DNA from: Paracoccus salipaludis
Lineage (GTDB): Bacteria > Pseudomonadota > Alphaproteobacteria > Rhodobacterales > Rhodobacteraceae
Assembly (NCBI RefSeq): GCF_002287065.1
Contig: NZ_NSJZ01000010.1
Span: forward strand, 1-64,000
DNA: 64,000 bases
Reading direction: 5' to 3'
Part shown: one piece after another, positions 51,608 through 60,338 of the stretch
Numbering within the stretch: position 1 is the first letter of the stretch
How the letters are laid out: each line of letters opens with the position of its first letter
Made by a program: the position numbers and the translations under genes
The notes under the pieces: model-generated
The model's input: the letters and a program-made list of their open reading frames with translations, nothing else
Told to the model about the DNA's origin: nothing
Database searches by the model: none

Positions 51608-52063
51608 ATGCCGGAAACACAAACCACCCAGACCGCCCAGGCACCCGACCCGATGCGGAACTTCCAGTTCCGGCTGGAGATTCCGGGCGTGGCGCGGGGA
51701 CATTTCACCGAGGTCAGCGGCCTTGGCGTGCGCGTCCACCCGATCCGCTACCGCGAGGGCGGCATCGGCCAGATCGTGCGAACCTTGCCGGGGCCGGTCG
51801 ACTATTCCGAGGTGACGCTGCGATATGGCCTGATCCGGGACGCCGAGCTGTGGAACTGGATGCAGGGCACGATCCAGGGCCGGGTCGAGCGGCGCAACGT
51901 GTCCATCATGATGCTGGAAACGGATGGCACGACCGAGAGCCTGCGCTGGAACCTCTTCAACGCCTGGCCCTGCGAATGGCAGGGGGCACCCCTGGACGCA
52001 CTGGGGCGCGACGTGGCGGTCGAGCTGCTGCGCCTTTCCTTCGACCAGCTCGAGCGGGTCTGA
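51608..52063 (+). CDS. Inner tube protein (gp19-like)
   Basis: A 151-residue tail-tube protein of the T4 gp19/Hcp-like family: NFQFRLEIPGVARGHFTEVSGLGV near the N-terminus, YREGG and LPGPVDYSEVTLRYGLI, and the C-terminal AWPCEWQGAPLDALGRDVAVELLRLSFDQLERV. It lies 18 bases after the sheath gene. It should stack as hexameric rings inside the sheath; only one tube gene is present. Confidence 0.93.
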   Translation: MPETQTTQTAQAPDPMRNFQFRLEIPGVARGHFTEVSGLGVRVHPIRYREGGIGQIVRTLPGPVDYSEVTLRYGLIRDAELWNWMQGTIQGRVERRNVSIMMLETDGTTESLRWNLFNAWPCEWQGAPLDALGRDVAVELLRLSFDQLERV

Positions 52064-52066
52064 GCC

Positions 52067-53083
52067 ATGGCCACGCGGGTCCCGCTCCGGCGCCGGCTTT
52101 CGCGCCTTCTGCAGCGGGTGGCGCGCCTGCTCGACGTGCAGGAAAGCGAGCAGCAGGCGCGGATGTTGCGGCTGCGCCGGTCCTTCCCCGAAGCGCCCGA
52201 GGCCTGGATCGCGGCGGTGGCGGCCTGCGGAGAGCCCGCCGGTCCGATGCAGGCGGCGCGGCTGTCTAGGCCACCCGGCCGCACTCCCTTAGCCACGCAC
52301 TCTCCATGGAACATGACACCCTCCGGCCATCCCGAAGGGCGCGGTCGTCCCGACGGCCTTTCTTCCGACCCGCCGCCAGCCCCGCCGATCGTCTCGCCCA
52401 CGGCGAAGCCTCAAGGACCGCGGCTGGTCTTCGACCATGTCGCCCCCTGTGGAGAGGCGCGGGAACGGGCCTTGTTCCACGGGCGTCCTCCTCTCCGGCC
52501 CGCGCCCGCCGTCCTTGCCGATCTGCCGCCTTCACCCTCCCCGGCGCCTGCCCCGATCCCGCCGCCGCCCGGGCGCACGCCGCTGCGGTTCCGCGCCGAG
52601 TTCCACCGGGATGCAGCGCCCCATCTCTTTCGCCCGGACCCGCCGCGCGACCGAAGCCCCGCGACTGCCTCCACCGACGCCGCCGCCCCGACCGCCGACT
52701 TCCCGGTCTTGCAGCCGGAACGCGAACACCCGGTCGATCCCGCATCCTTTGCCCTGCCCGAACCGAAAGCCTGGCACCGGTCCCTGTGGCCGCCGCCATC
52801 CCCGCCGCCCCCCCGGTCGGCGGGGGAAAGGGTTCCCCCCCTCCTGCCCCCGGCCCCCGGCCCGTCCGCCGAGGCAAGGTTCCCGCAGCCGCTGCCCCGG
52901 CCCCCCGCTCCGCTCCCCCTTCCGCCCAGGGCATCCTCCCCGGCACGGGCCAGTGAGGCCGTGCCCGCGCTTCCGCATCCCTGGCCCGCGCTTCCCGCCC
53001 GCCCCGACCCTCCGGCACCCCCGGCAACGGGCCGCTGGGCCGAGCCCCTGCCCGATCAGGAGAGACGCGGATGGAGCGCGTGA
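52067..53083 (+). CDS. Proline-rich protein of the injection cluster
   Basis: 338 residues: a basic helical N-terminus (RVPLRRRLSRLLQRVARLLDVQESEQQARMLRLRR) and a long Pro/Arg/Ala-rich disordered part. The C-terminus (HPWPALPARP...GRWAEPLPDQERRGW) has the short Trp-Pro-x-Leu-Pro pattern I associate with docking motifs. Start and stop are set by the flanking tube gene and a 13-base overlap with the next CDS. Several frames are open across this GC-rich region, so internal frame integrity is less certain than for its neighbours. It might be a linker, chaperone or cargo; no tape-measure-like protein is otherwise present. Confidence 0.6.
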   Translation: MATRVPLRRRLSRLLQRVARLLDVQESEQQARMLRLRRSFPEAPEAWIAAVAACGEPAGPMQAARLSRPPGRTPLATHSPWNMTPSGHPEGRGRPDGLSSDPPPAPPIVSPTAKPQGPRLVFDHVAPCGEARERALFHGRPPLRPAPAVLADLPPSPSPAPAPIPPPPGRTPLRFRAEFHRDAAPHLFRPDPPRDRSPATASTDAAAPTADFPVLQPEREHPVDPASFALPEPKAWHRSLWPPPSPPPPRSAGERVPPLLPPAPGPSAEARFPQPLPRPPAPLPLPPRASSPARASEAVPALPHPWPALPARPDPPAPPATGRWAEPLPDQERRGWSA

Positions 53084-53838
53084 CCTTTCTCATCGAGGAC
53101 ACGGGCGAGCGCGTGTCCTGCCTGCTCAATCCCGAAAGCCTGACGCTTACGCGCCGCGCGGGCCTGCGCGAGCGGACCGGCCGGGGCGGCGCACTGACGG
53201 GCGCTGCGGGAAGCCACGATCCCCTGATCGCGACCGGGGGCGGCGTGACGGAACTGGAACTGCACCTGCTCTTCGACACGGAACTGGCCCGGAGCCTCGA
53301 TCCCCGCCCCGCCGCGGCGCCCGCCGGCGGGCCCGAGCCGCCGCGGCTGACCGAGCCCGACGTGCGCGACCTCACGCGGCCCCTGCTGAACCTGGCCGAA
53401 CCTGCCCCGGGAACGGGGGACAGGCGCGGCGCGGCGGTCTGCCGCTTCATCTGGGGCACGGCCTGGAACCTGCCCGTGGTGGTGCTGGTCGTCGCCGAAA
53501 GGCTCGAGCGCTTCGGCCCCGACGGCGTGCCGGGCCGTTCGTGGATGAGCCTGCGCCTGCGGCAGGTGCCCGAGAGCGAAAGCGCCTCCATGGCCCCCCC
53601 GCCGCCGGCCGGGGGAACCCTGCCCGAGGCGGCGCCCGAGATGATGCCGGACGCCATCCAGACGGTCGCCGACCCTTCCGGCCAGCCCTCGACGCCGCTT
53701 TACCTGGCCGCCCTGTGGCTGACGGGCGATCCCGAGGACTGGCCGCGCGTCGCCGAGGCGAGCGGGATCGAGGACCCGCTGCGGATCGAAGCGGGGACGA
53801 TCCTGACCGCCGGCCCGACGGCAGAGGCCGCGCCATGA
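53071..53838 (+). CDS. eCIS LysM-type tube/baseplate protein (Afp7-like, CIS_tube)
   Basis: 255 residues. The N-terminal half matches the CIS tube-adaptor domain: CLLNPESLTLTRRAGLRER, then LIATGGGVTELELHLLFDT, then AVCRFIWGTAWNLPVVVLVVAERLERFGPDG. The C-terminal part contains a Pro-rich linker and PSGQPSTPLYLAALWLTGDPEDWPRVAEASGIEDPLRIEAGT, a LysM-like motif ending. In PVC/Afp such proteins join the tube to the spike. It starts with a 13-base overlap with the Pro-rich gene and ends in an ATGA overlap with the spike gene. Confidence 0.85.
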   Translation: MERVTFLIEDTGERVSCLLNPESLTLTRRAGLRERTGRGGALTGAAGSHDPLIATGGGVTELELHLLFDTELARSLDPRPAAAPAGGPEPPRLTEPDVRDLTRPLLNLAEPAPGTGDRRGAAVCRFIWGTAWNLPVVVLVVAERLERFGPDGVPGRSWMSLRLRQVPESESASMAPPPPAGGTLPEAAPEMMPDAIQTVADPSGQPSTPLYLAALWLTGDPEDWPRVAEASGIEDPLRIEAGTILTAGPTAEAAP

Positions 53839-55331
53839 CCCGCCCCCTCACCTCGCGGCCCCGCCTGCGTCTCGACCTCGACGGTGCCGAGATGGACGGG
53901 GCGCTGGCGGCCCGGCTGTCCTGTGCCGTGCTGCGGCAGGCGCTCGGCGCCCCGGCGGCGCTGGAACTGGACTTTGCCGATCCCGACTGGTCCGACATCC
54001 TGCGCACCGGCACGACCGTTCGGGCAGCGATCGACGGCCGCGCCGTCTTCGCGGGTGCCATCACCGGGATGCGCGAGGAATCCTCGGCGTCCGGGCGCTC
54101 GCTGCGGGTGGTGGCGCGCGATCCGTTGATCCGCCTTGCCCGGCGGCAGACGCTGCGGGCGCTGGCGGATGTCTCGGCGCCGGATGTGGCAGCGCAGCTT
54201 GCCGCCGACATCGGCCTTGGCAGCCGCAGCCTCGAGACCACGCCCAAGCGCCTGCTGGTGCTGCAGCACGAACAGACGGACCTCGACTTCCTTGCCGATC
54301 TTTGCGGCCAGTCGGGGCTTTACCCGATCGTGCGCGGCGACCTGCTGCTGCTCATGTCTCTTGCAGGGGACGGAGAGGGCGCGACGCACCTTGAACTGGG
54401 ACAGTCGCTTCTTTCCTGCGACATCGCCGTCGCCGCCGACAGGTGGCTTCCGGGCGGTGTCATCCACAGCCGCGATCCCCTGTCCCTGAAGTCGCGCATC
54501 AACCGCTCGTCCCTCGCGCGGCAGGACCGGGTGGTCGATCTGCACGACCCCGGCGGCGACCCACCGGGGGGCGAGCGGATGCTGCTCAACCGGCACCTCG
54601 GGACCGACGCCGAGGCCGAAGCCATGCTGCAGGCCACGCTTGACCGTGCCGCGGCCGAGGCGGCGGTGGCCGAAGGGCTTGCCGAGGGCGACCCGGACCT
54701 CGTGCCCGGACGCGCCGTCACCATCGAGGGCGTGCTGCCGCCGCTTGCGGGCGGCTATGTCATCACCCGCGCGCTGCATCGGCTGTCGGCGACGGAAGGA
54801 TATGTCACCGAGTTCTCGACCGAGGCCCCGCGCCTGCCCCGGCCCGCGCGCACCCCGCTTGTGGCCGTGGGCCGGGTCACCGACGACGGCGACCCCGAGA
54901 AGCTGGGCCGCTGCCGGGTCGAGCTGCCGGATTTCGGCGGCCTCGACGCCGGCTGGATGGCCTGCCTTTCGGCGGGCGCGGGTCGCCGCCGAGGGATCGT
55001 GGCGCTGCCGCAGAAGGGCGACGACGTGCTGGTGCTGTTCCCCGAGGGCGACCCGGGCCGCGGCATCGTGCTGGGCGGGCTGTTCGGGACCCATGCGCTG
55101 CCGTCCGAGGCCCGGCGCGAGCCGCACGGGATCGTGCTGCGGACCGAGGGCGGGCAGATCCTTGACCTTTCCGGCGGCGGCGGCGCGCTGAAGGTCGCGA
55201 CCTCGGGGGGAAGCCTTCTGGAGATGGGCCCCGGGCAGGTCCGCCTGGCAGCCGCGGCCGACCTGGTCATCGAGGCGCCGCGGCGGACCATCACCATCCG
55301 GGCGGCGGAGATCAATTTCGAACGGGAATAG
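53835..55331 (+). CDS. Baseplate spike protein (VgrG/gpD-gp5-like)
   Basis: 498 residues. The N-terminal part (1-330) is a gpD/gp27-like hub (RLRLDLDGAEMDGALAARLS, SAPDVAAQLAADIGL, HEQTDLDFLADLCGQSGLYPIVRGDLLLL). It is followed by an OB-fold spike domain (VAVGRVTDDGDPEKLGRCRVELPDFG, PQKGDDVLVLFPEGDPGRGIVLGGLFG) and a C-terminal beta-helix-like repeat (LDLSGGGGALKVATSGGSLLEMGPGQVRL). This is the Afp8-type spike of contractile injection systems. The ATG at 53835 overlaps the previous stop. Confidence 0.93.
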   Translation: MTRPLTSRPRLRLDLDGAEMDGALAARLSCAVLRQALGAPAALELDFADPDWSDILRTGTTVRAAIDGRAVFAGAITGMREESSASGRSLRVVARDPLIRLARRQTLRALADVSAPDVAAQLAADIGLGSRSLETTPKRLLVLQHEQTDLDFLADLCGQSGLYPIVRGDLLLLMSLAGDGEGATHLELGQSLLSCDIAVAADRWLPGGVIHSRDPLSLKSRINRSSLARQDRVVDLHDPGGDPPGGERMLLNRHLGTDAEAEAMLQATLDRAAAEAAVAEGLAEGDPDLVPGRAVTIEGVLPPLAGGYVITRALHRLSATEGYVTEFSTEAPRLPRPARTPLVAVGRVTDDGDPEKLGRCRVELPDFGGLDAGWMACLSAGAGRRRGIVALPQKGDDVLVLFPEGDPGRGIVLGGLFGTHALPSEARREPHGIVLRTEGGQILDLSGGGGALKVATSGGSLLEMGPGQVRLAAAADLVIEAPRRTITIRAAEINFERE

Positions 55332-55334
55332 GAC

Positions 55335-55682
55335 ATGCTGAAGGTGCTGACCGAGAAGGCCGGACTGAGCTGCGCCCACGGAGGCCGCGTCGGGCTGGAA
55401 GCCTCGCAGGACCTGGTGCGGATCCAGGGCGTGCCGGCGCTGGTCCGGCCCGACCTGCTGGACCGGCCGATCAGGGCCTGCCCGCATGCGACGCCCGCCA
55501 ATCCGCCGTGCTTCAGGACGGTCTCGGTGGACGAGGCGGCGTCCTATTCCAGCTTTGTCTTCATAGAAGGCAAACCCTTGGCGAAGCTGTCCGCCACCGG
55601 AAAGACCGACTGGAGCAAGCTCGGGATCGTGCCCTTCTCGGCCGGCGCGGCGGGGCAGGACTTCGTCACCGTGGGCGAATGA
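55335..55682 (+). CDS. PAAR-like spike-tip protein
   Basis: A 115-residue small protein with the pattern CAHGG (Cys13) ... VRIQGVPALVRPDLLDRPIRACPHATPANPPCF, three Cys and two His that could bind metal. It resembles the short conserved eCIS proteins with CPHGG and CP...PC motifs that sit by the spike gene, which are thought to form the metal-bound tip. It follows the spike gene by 3 bases. Confidence 0.75.
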   Translation: MLKVLTEKAGLSCAHGGRVGLEASQDLVRIQGVPALVRPDLLDRPIRACPHATPANPPCFRTVSVDEAASYSSFVFIEGKPLAKLSATGKTDWSKLGIVPFSAGAAGQDFVTVGE

Positions 55683-55688
55683 AGGAGG
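55682..55688 (+). promoter_or_regulatory. Ribosome binding site deciding the gp25 start
   Basis: AAGGAGG lies 5 bases before ATG 55694 and inside the alternative start ATG 55679, so translation most likely begins at 55694. Confidence 0.7.
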
Positions 55689-55693
55689 GCGCG

Positions 55694-56098
55694 ATGGCAG
55701 GCTTGCAGGGATGGCTTTTCGCGCAGCCGGGCGGCCCCGCGCTTGCCGCGAACGGGACCGTGGCCACCGTCAGCGGGCCCGCTCTCATCAGCCAGTCGCT
55801 GATGATCCTTCTGGGCACCGTGCCGGGGGAACGGGTGATGCGGCCCGATTACGGCTGCCCGCTGGACCGGCTGGCCTTCGCCCCCAACGACGCGACAACC
55901 GCGGGGCTTGCGATCCACTATGTCCGGCAGGCCCTGCGCCGGTGGGAGCCGCGGGTCGAGATCCTGCGGCTGAACGCGGGTCCGTCGCTGCAGGACTCGC
56001 CCGAGGCGCTGCGGATCTGGCTCGAATACCGCATCCGGCAGACGGTGCAGCGGGGCAGCCTCAGCTTCACGCTGGATCTGGGGAGGCCCCATGCGTGA
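55694..56098 (+). CDS. gp25/gpW-like baseplate wedge protein
   Basis: A 134-residue baseplate wedge component. The signature LLGTVPGERVMRPDYGCPLDRLAFAPND and the C-terminal RWEPRVEILRLN segment match the T4 gp25/Afp9 family, which links the sheath start to the wedges. It overlaps the following gpJ-like gene by 8 bases. Confidence 0.92.
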   Translation: MAGLQGWLFAQPGGPALAANGTVATVSGPALISQSLMILLGTVPGERVMRPDYGCPLDRLAFAPNDATTAGLAIHYVRQALRRWEPRVEILRLNAGPSLQDSPEALRIWLEYRIRQTVQRGSLSFTLDLGRPHA

Positions 56099-58619
56099 CG
56101 AGGACCTGATCGACCGCCGCCGCTTTGCCGACCTCGTGGACGAGGCGCTGGCGATCATCCGCGCCCGTTGTCCCGACTGGACCGACCACTCGCCCGGCGA
56201 TCCGGGCATGACCCTGCTCGAGGTCTATGCCTGGCTGACCGAGACGATGCTTTACCGGCTGAACCGCCTGCCGTCCCGGCTGCATCTGGAACTGCTGAAG
56301 CTGCTGGGCATCCTGCCGCTGCCCGCCGCCGCGGCCGAAACGCGGCTGCGGGCGAGCCGCGCGGGCGACGATCTGCCCGCCGCCGAATGGCCCGAAGGGC
56401 TGCGCGTCTCGGACCCCGAGGGGAAGGTGGTCTTTTCCACCTGCGGCCCGCTTCGTTTCGGCAAGGGCGAAACCGTGGCCGAGGTATCCGCCGTCAACGC
56501 CGAGCCGGTCGAAGGCGAGCTGCTGGGACTGGGCACGGGCGAGGCGGGGCGCAGCTTCACCCTGCGCCGGGGGCCGGTGCCACGGCCCCTGCCGGTGGTC
56601 GAGACGCTGCGGATCGGCGTCGAATGGCCCGGCGGCGACGAGGTCCCGCCCGAGGCCCGGACCGTCAACCTCGAGGGACGGGTCTTCGTGCTGTGGGACG
56701 AGGTGCCGGGCTTCCGTCCCGGCCAGCCTCCGCGCGCCTTCACCGCCGACCGCCTCGCGGGGCGGATCACCTTCGCACCGCTGTCGGGGGTGATCCGCGC
56801 GGCGGATTCGGGCGGCTTCGCGATCCCGCCACGGGGGGCCGAGATCCGCGCCTGGTACCTTGTGGGCGGCGGCCGCGCCGGCAACGTTCCCCCCGATACG
56901 CTTGTCCGGCTTCGCCAGCCGGTGCCGGGACTTTCGATCACCAATCCTGCCCGCGCGACCGGTGGCGAGGACGCCGAGACGCCCGTCGCCTTCGTGGCGC
57001 GCGGCTCCGACGCCGTGAGGATGCCCGAATCCGCGATCACCGCCACGGATTTCGAACGGGTGGCGCTGGCCGCCGGGGGCGTGGCCCGCGCGCGCGCCGA
57101 GGCGGAACTGGCCTTGTGGTCCTTCGGCCGGCCCGGCGTGGTTGATGTCCGCATCGTGCCGCAGGTCCCCCCCGACCCCGAGTCCGGCGCCGTGACCGAG
57201 GAAATGCTGGCCTCTCACCGTCAGGTGCCGCTGCGCGACCGCGTCGAGAAGCTGCTGGACGCCCACCGCCCCATCGGGGTCCGTGTCGCCGTCGGCTGGA
57301 CGAAGTGCCGCAGCGTGTCCGTCGAAGCCCGCATTGCCGCCTCGCCGTCCGAGGATCTCGCCGCGCTGGAACGGCGGGTCACGCGCCGGCTGAACGCGCT
57401 GCTGTCGCCGCTCGGCGGCTGGCCCGCCGGCAAGGCCCTGCGCATCTCGGAGGTTTACGAGGCGATCCTCGCCGAGCCGGGGGTGCGCTATGCCGAAGGG
57501 GTGAGCCTGTCCACCGGCGACGGGCCGGAAGGGCCTGTCAGCCGGCTGGTTGCCGATCCGCACCAGCCGCGCACGCTTTACGCACTGATGACCGACGGGC
57601 TCTACCGCTCGCTCGACGACGCGCAAAGCTGGGAGCGGGTCGCGGGAGAGGACGGAGTGCGGCCCAAGGCGCTGGCGACCGACCCCGAGGTGCCGGGCTT
57701 CCTGGCGCTTGCGCTCGAACGCGCGGACAGCCAGACCGAGCTTCGCACCTCGCGCAGCTGCGGCGAGGACTGGGCCGAGCTGGAGGTCCTGCCCAAGCCG
57801 GTCCACGGCCTTGCCGTCACGGTGCGCGAAGGCCGACGCTGGCTGGTGATCGCCGGCGCCGAGGGCTGCCTGCAACGCGACCTTTCCACGCCGGGGCTGC
57901 AGGCAACCGAGGTCGGATCGGGCGTCACCGGCTTCTACGCCGCCGCCAGCGCGACCAACGCCGCCGGCGTGGGCTTCGTGGCGCTGGCCGCGCGCTCGGG
58001 CGGGGGCGTGTGGCTTTCCTCACGCTGCGGGGCCAGCGGCAGTTTCGAGCAGCTTCCCGGATCGCACGGGCTCGACATCCGATCGCTCGCCTTCTCGCGC
58101 GAAGGCGGGCAGCTCTGGCTTTGGGCAGCGGTATGGGCCGAGGCAGGGCAGACCTGGACCGGGCCGATGCGGATCTCGGTGCGCTCGGACGGGCTGGACC
58201 CGATGGGCTGGCAGCGGCTTTCCGAGGGCTGGAAAGGCGGATCCTGCCTGGCCTTCGACGTGGCCGCAGGGCAGGTCGCCGCCGGCACCCGCGACGCAGG
58301 CGTGCTGATGCTTGATGCAGGCAGCGCCAAGCCCGCCTGGCGCGCGTCCCGGCTGACCTCGGGCCTGCCGATCGACGCCGACCGGGCGCGGCTTCTGCCG
58401 GTGGCGGCGGTGGCGCTGCGACCCGGCGCGCGGGTGCTGCTGGCGGGAACCGCGCAGGGGCTGTTCCGCGGCGAGCCGGCCGAACTCACCTTTACCCGCA
58501 TCGAGGGCCGCCGCTTCACCGACCGCCTTCCGCTGCCGCCCGGCTGGCTGCCCTGTGCGGGCGCGCACCGGATGCAGTTCGGCGCCGAAGTTCCGGGGGG
58601 TCCCGATGCAACCGGCTGA
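56091..58619 (+). CDS. Baseplate gpJ-like protein (Afp11-type) fused to a beta-propeller
   Basis: 842 residues. The N-terminal part (about 1-485) is a baseplate J-type wedge protein (RRRFADLVDEALAIIRARCPDWTDHSPGDPGMTLLEVYAWLTE, MPESAITATDFERVALAAGGVARARAEAEL, RLNALLSPLGGWPAGKALRISEVYEAIL). From about 490 to the end it has repeated BNR/sortilin-like blades (TLYALMTDGLYRSLDDAQSWERV, RSCGEDWAELEVLPKPVHGLAV), forming a predicted beta-propeller. A propeller on the wedge protein would face outward at the baseplate, suiting target binding. I know no such fusion in the model systems. Confidence 0.88.
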   Translation: MRDEDLIDRRRFADLVDEALAIIRARCPDWTDHSPGDPGMTLLEVYAWLTETMLYRLNRLPSRLHLELLKLLGILPLPAAAAETRLRASRAGDDLPAAEWPEGLRVSDPEGKVVFSTCGPLRFGKGETVAEVSAVNAEPVEGELLGLGTGEAGRSFTLRRGPVPRPLPVVETLRIGVEWPGGDEVPPEARTVNLEGRVFVLWDEVPGFRPGQPPRAFTADRLAGRITFAPLSGVIRAADSGGFAIPPRGAEIRAWYLVGGGRAGNVPPDTLVRLRQPVPGLSITNPARATGGEDAETPVAFVARGSDAVRMPESAITATDFERVALAAGGVARARAEAELALWSFGRPGVVDVRIVPQVPPDPESGAVTEEMLASHRQVPLRDRVEKLLDAHRPIGVRVAVGWTKCRSVSVEARIAASPSEDLAALERRVTRRLNALLSPLGGWPAGKALRISEVYEAILAEPGVRYAEGVSLSTGDGPEGPVSRLVADPHQPRTLYALMTDGLYRSLDDAQSWERVAGEDGVRPKALATDPEVPGFLALALERADSQTELRTSRSCGEDWAELEVLPKPVHGLAVTVREGRRWLVIAGAEGCLQRDLSTPGLQATEVGSGVTGFYAAASATNAAGVGFVALAARSGGGVWLSSRCGASGSFEQLPGSHGLDIRSLAFSREGGQLWLWAAVWAEAGQTWTGPMRISVRSDGLDPMGWQRLSEGWKGGSCLAFDVAAGQVAAGTRDAGVLMLDAGSAKPAWRASRLTSGLPIDADRARLLPVAAVALRPGARVLLAGTAQGLFRGEPAELTFTRIEGRRFTDRLPLPPGWLPCAGAHRMQFGAEVPGGPDATG

Positions 58620-59130
58620 GATCGCCCTGCTGCTGCCCGAGATCTACCGCCGCGAGATCGCCGAAGGCTCGGTTCTCGACGGGCTGCTGCATGTCATGGC
58701 GGCGCTGCATGGCTCGCTCGAGGCCGCGATCGCCGATCCGGCGCTGCTGATCGATCCCCGCCGCGCGCCCGACCGGCTGGTGCCGGTGCTGGCGGCCTGG
58801 GTGGGCCTGGGGCATTACCTGCAGGCCAACCCCGGCGAGGACCGCCCCGACACTGCCGAGCTGCGCGAGCTGGTGGCGGCCGCGGCCGGGCTGAGCCGCC
58901 GCAGCGGCTCGGCCGCCACCCTGCGCCAGTTTCTTGAAACGGCGACCGGCACCCAGGGCTTCGCCATCGAGGAAAGCGCCGAGCGCCCGTTCCATTTCAG
59001 CGTCAGCATCCCGCCCGCGGCCCTGCCCCGGCTCGACCTCGTGCTGCGCATCATCGCGTTCGAGAAACCCGCCTTCACCACCTTCGAATTGACCCCAGTC
59101 CCCGACGTCGGCCCGAACCAAGGGAGTTGA
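58606..59130 (+). CDS. Tail protein I-like baseplate protein (Afp12-type)
   Basis: 174 residues matching the gpI/Afp12 pattern: LPEIYRREIAEGSVLDGLLHVMAALHGSLEAAI, PDRLVPVLAAWVGLG, LVAAAAGLSRRSGSAATLRQFLETATG and FEKPAFTTFELTPV. The ATG at 58606 lies 14 bases inside the previous gene's end and is preceded by GGGGGG. It completes the wedge set (gp25, gpJ, gpI). Confidence 0.88.
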   Translation: MQPAEIALLLPEIYRREIAEGSVLDGLLHVMAALHGSLEAAIADPALLIDPRRAPDRLVPVLAAWVGLGHYLQANPGEDRPDTAELRELVAAAAGLSRRSGSAATLRQFLETATGTQGFAIEESAERPFHFSVSIPPAALPRLDLVLRIIAFEKPAFTTFELTPVPDVGPNQGS

Positions 59131-59134
59131 GAAG

Positions 59135-60298
59135 ATGCCGTCCTTCCAGATCACCGAAGCACCCTCGCGGCTAGAGATGGGGGCGCCTGACGCAAGCGGG
59201 GTGACGCCGCCCGCGAAGGCCACGTTCCTGGTCCGCAACATGGCTCCGTCCGCGCAGGTGGGCCGGATCACCGTCGAGCCGCTGGAAGGCGCGCGGCCCG
59301 AGTGGTTCGAGATCGCGGGCGCGCCCGCGACCTCGCCCGGCAAGATCGAGCGCGACTTCGTTTACGGCGGCAACCACGCGATCGACGTGACCGTGCGCCC
59401 GCCTGCGAACGCGCCGGCGGGGAACTACGGCTTCCGCCTGCGGGTGGCTGCCGAAGGCGACCCCGACGCGGATTTCGTGCAGGGGCCCGCGGTCGCCTTT
59501 GCGCTGACGGGCGTCGCCGCCCCGCCCGCGCCGAAAAAGCGGGTGCCCTGGTGGATCTTCGCCGCCGCCGCCGCGATGGTGGCGGTGCTGGTGGGGGTCG
59601 GCGCCTTCATGTTCATGCGCCCCCCCGCCACCCCGGTGCCCGAGGGTCTCGTGGGCCAGCGCGCCGAGGTTGCCGCCGCGACGGTCGTGTCCACCATCAA
59701 CCGGGGGGTCAGCTTCGCGCTGACGCGCGACGGCGAGGGCGAGCCCCTGGCGGTGCTTTCGACGGACCCGCGTGCAGGCGCGGGCGTGGACGAGGACGAG
59801 ATCGTGGAACTGACCGCACTGACACCGGCGGGGTCCTGCGATTCGCTGATCTGCCGCTTTCCGGATGCCCGCTTTCCGCCCGCTGCCGTGACCGCGCTGG
59901 CGGCCGAAGGCTTCGACGTCAAATATGCGCCGGCGCTGTCCATCGCCGATGGCCAGGTCCTAGTGGACACCGCGAAGCTTGCCGAGATCAAGAACGCCGC
60001 GCCGCCCGTCCCGATGGTGCGCCTGCCCCGCCTTGCGGGAATGACCGTGTCGCAGGTGCAGCAGACCTTGAGTGACCTCGGGCTGGGGATGGAACTGAGC
60101 AGCGTCACCGAAGGCCCGGAAGACGGGCTGGTCCGCCGCACCGTGCCCGAGGGTCCGACCGAGCTTCCGGCGGGAAGCATCGTCCAGGTGATCTATCGCA
60201 GCCAGCCCTGCACGGGCATCCGGTGCTTCGTCGTCAGGGACCTTGTCGTGGCACCCCGGTTCATGGACGGCGTCAACATGCAGAGGTTGCAGCAGTGA
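59135..60298 (+). CDS. Membrane-anchored PASTA-like protein of the injection cluster
   Basis: 387 residues. The N-terminal domain (about 1-130) is beta-rich and Ig-like (VRNMAPSAQVGRITVEPLEGARPEWFEI, GNYGFRLRVAAEG). A transmembrane helix (WWIFAAAAAMVAVLVGVGAFMFM, about 139-161) follows, then an extracytoplasmic part with a PASTA-like repeat (VRLPRLAGMTVSQVQQTLSDLGLGMELSS...PEGPTELPAGSIVQVIY). With no signal peptide, the N-terminal domain should face the cytoplasm. It could tether the baseplate to the membrane and reach peptidoglycan, which would argue for a cell-attached rather than released particle. Role inferred. Confidence 0.8.
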   Translation: MPSFQITEAPSRLEMGAPDASGVTPPAKATFLVRNMAPSAQVGRITVEPLEGARPEWFEIAGAPATSPGKIERDFVYGGNHAIDVTVRPPANAPAGNYGFRLRVAAEGDPDADFVQGPAVAFALTGVAAPPAPKKRVPWWIFAAAAAMVAVLVGVGAFMFMRPPATPVPEGLVGQRAEVAAATVVSTINRGVSFALTRDGEGEPLAVLSTDPRAGAGVDEDEIVELTALTPAGSCDSLICRFPDARFPPAAVTALAAEGFDVKYAPALSIADGQVLVDTAKLAEIKNAAPPVPMVRLPRLAGMTVSQVQQTLSDLGLGMELSSVTEGPEDGLVRRTVPEGPTELPAGSIVQVIYRSQPCTGIRCFVVRDLVVAPRFMDGVNMQRLQQ

Positions 60299-60338
60299 TC
60301 CCGGCGGGCGGCGTCGATCCCCCTTTGGATGGCGGATC

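Noticed and set aside
52306..52956. Alternative open frames across the Pro-rich gene on both strands
   Set aside because: Extremely GC-rich sequence opens several frames; the 52067-53083 frame fits the flanking gene overlaps best, although this choice is the least certain in the cluster.
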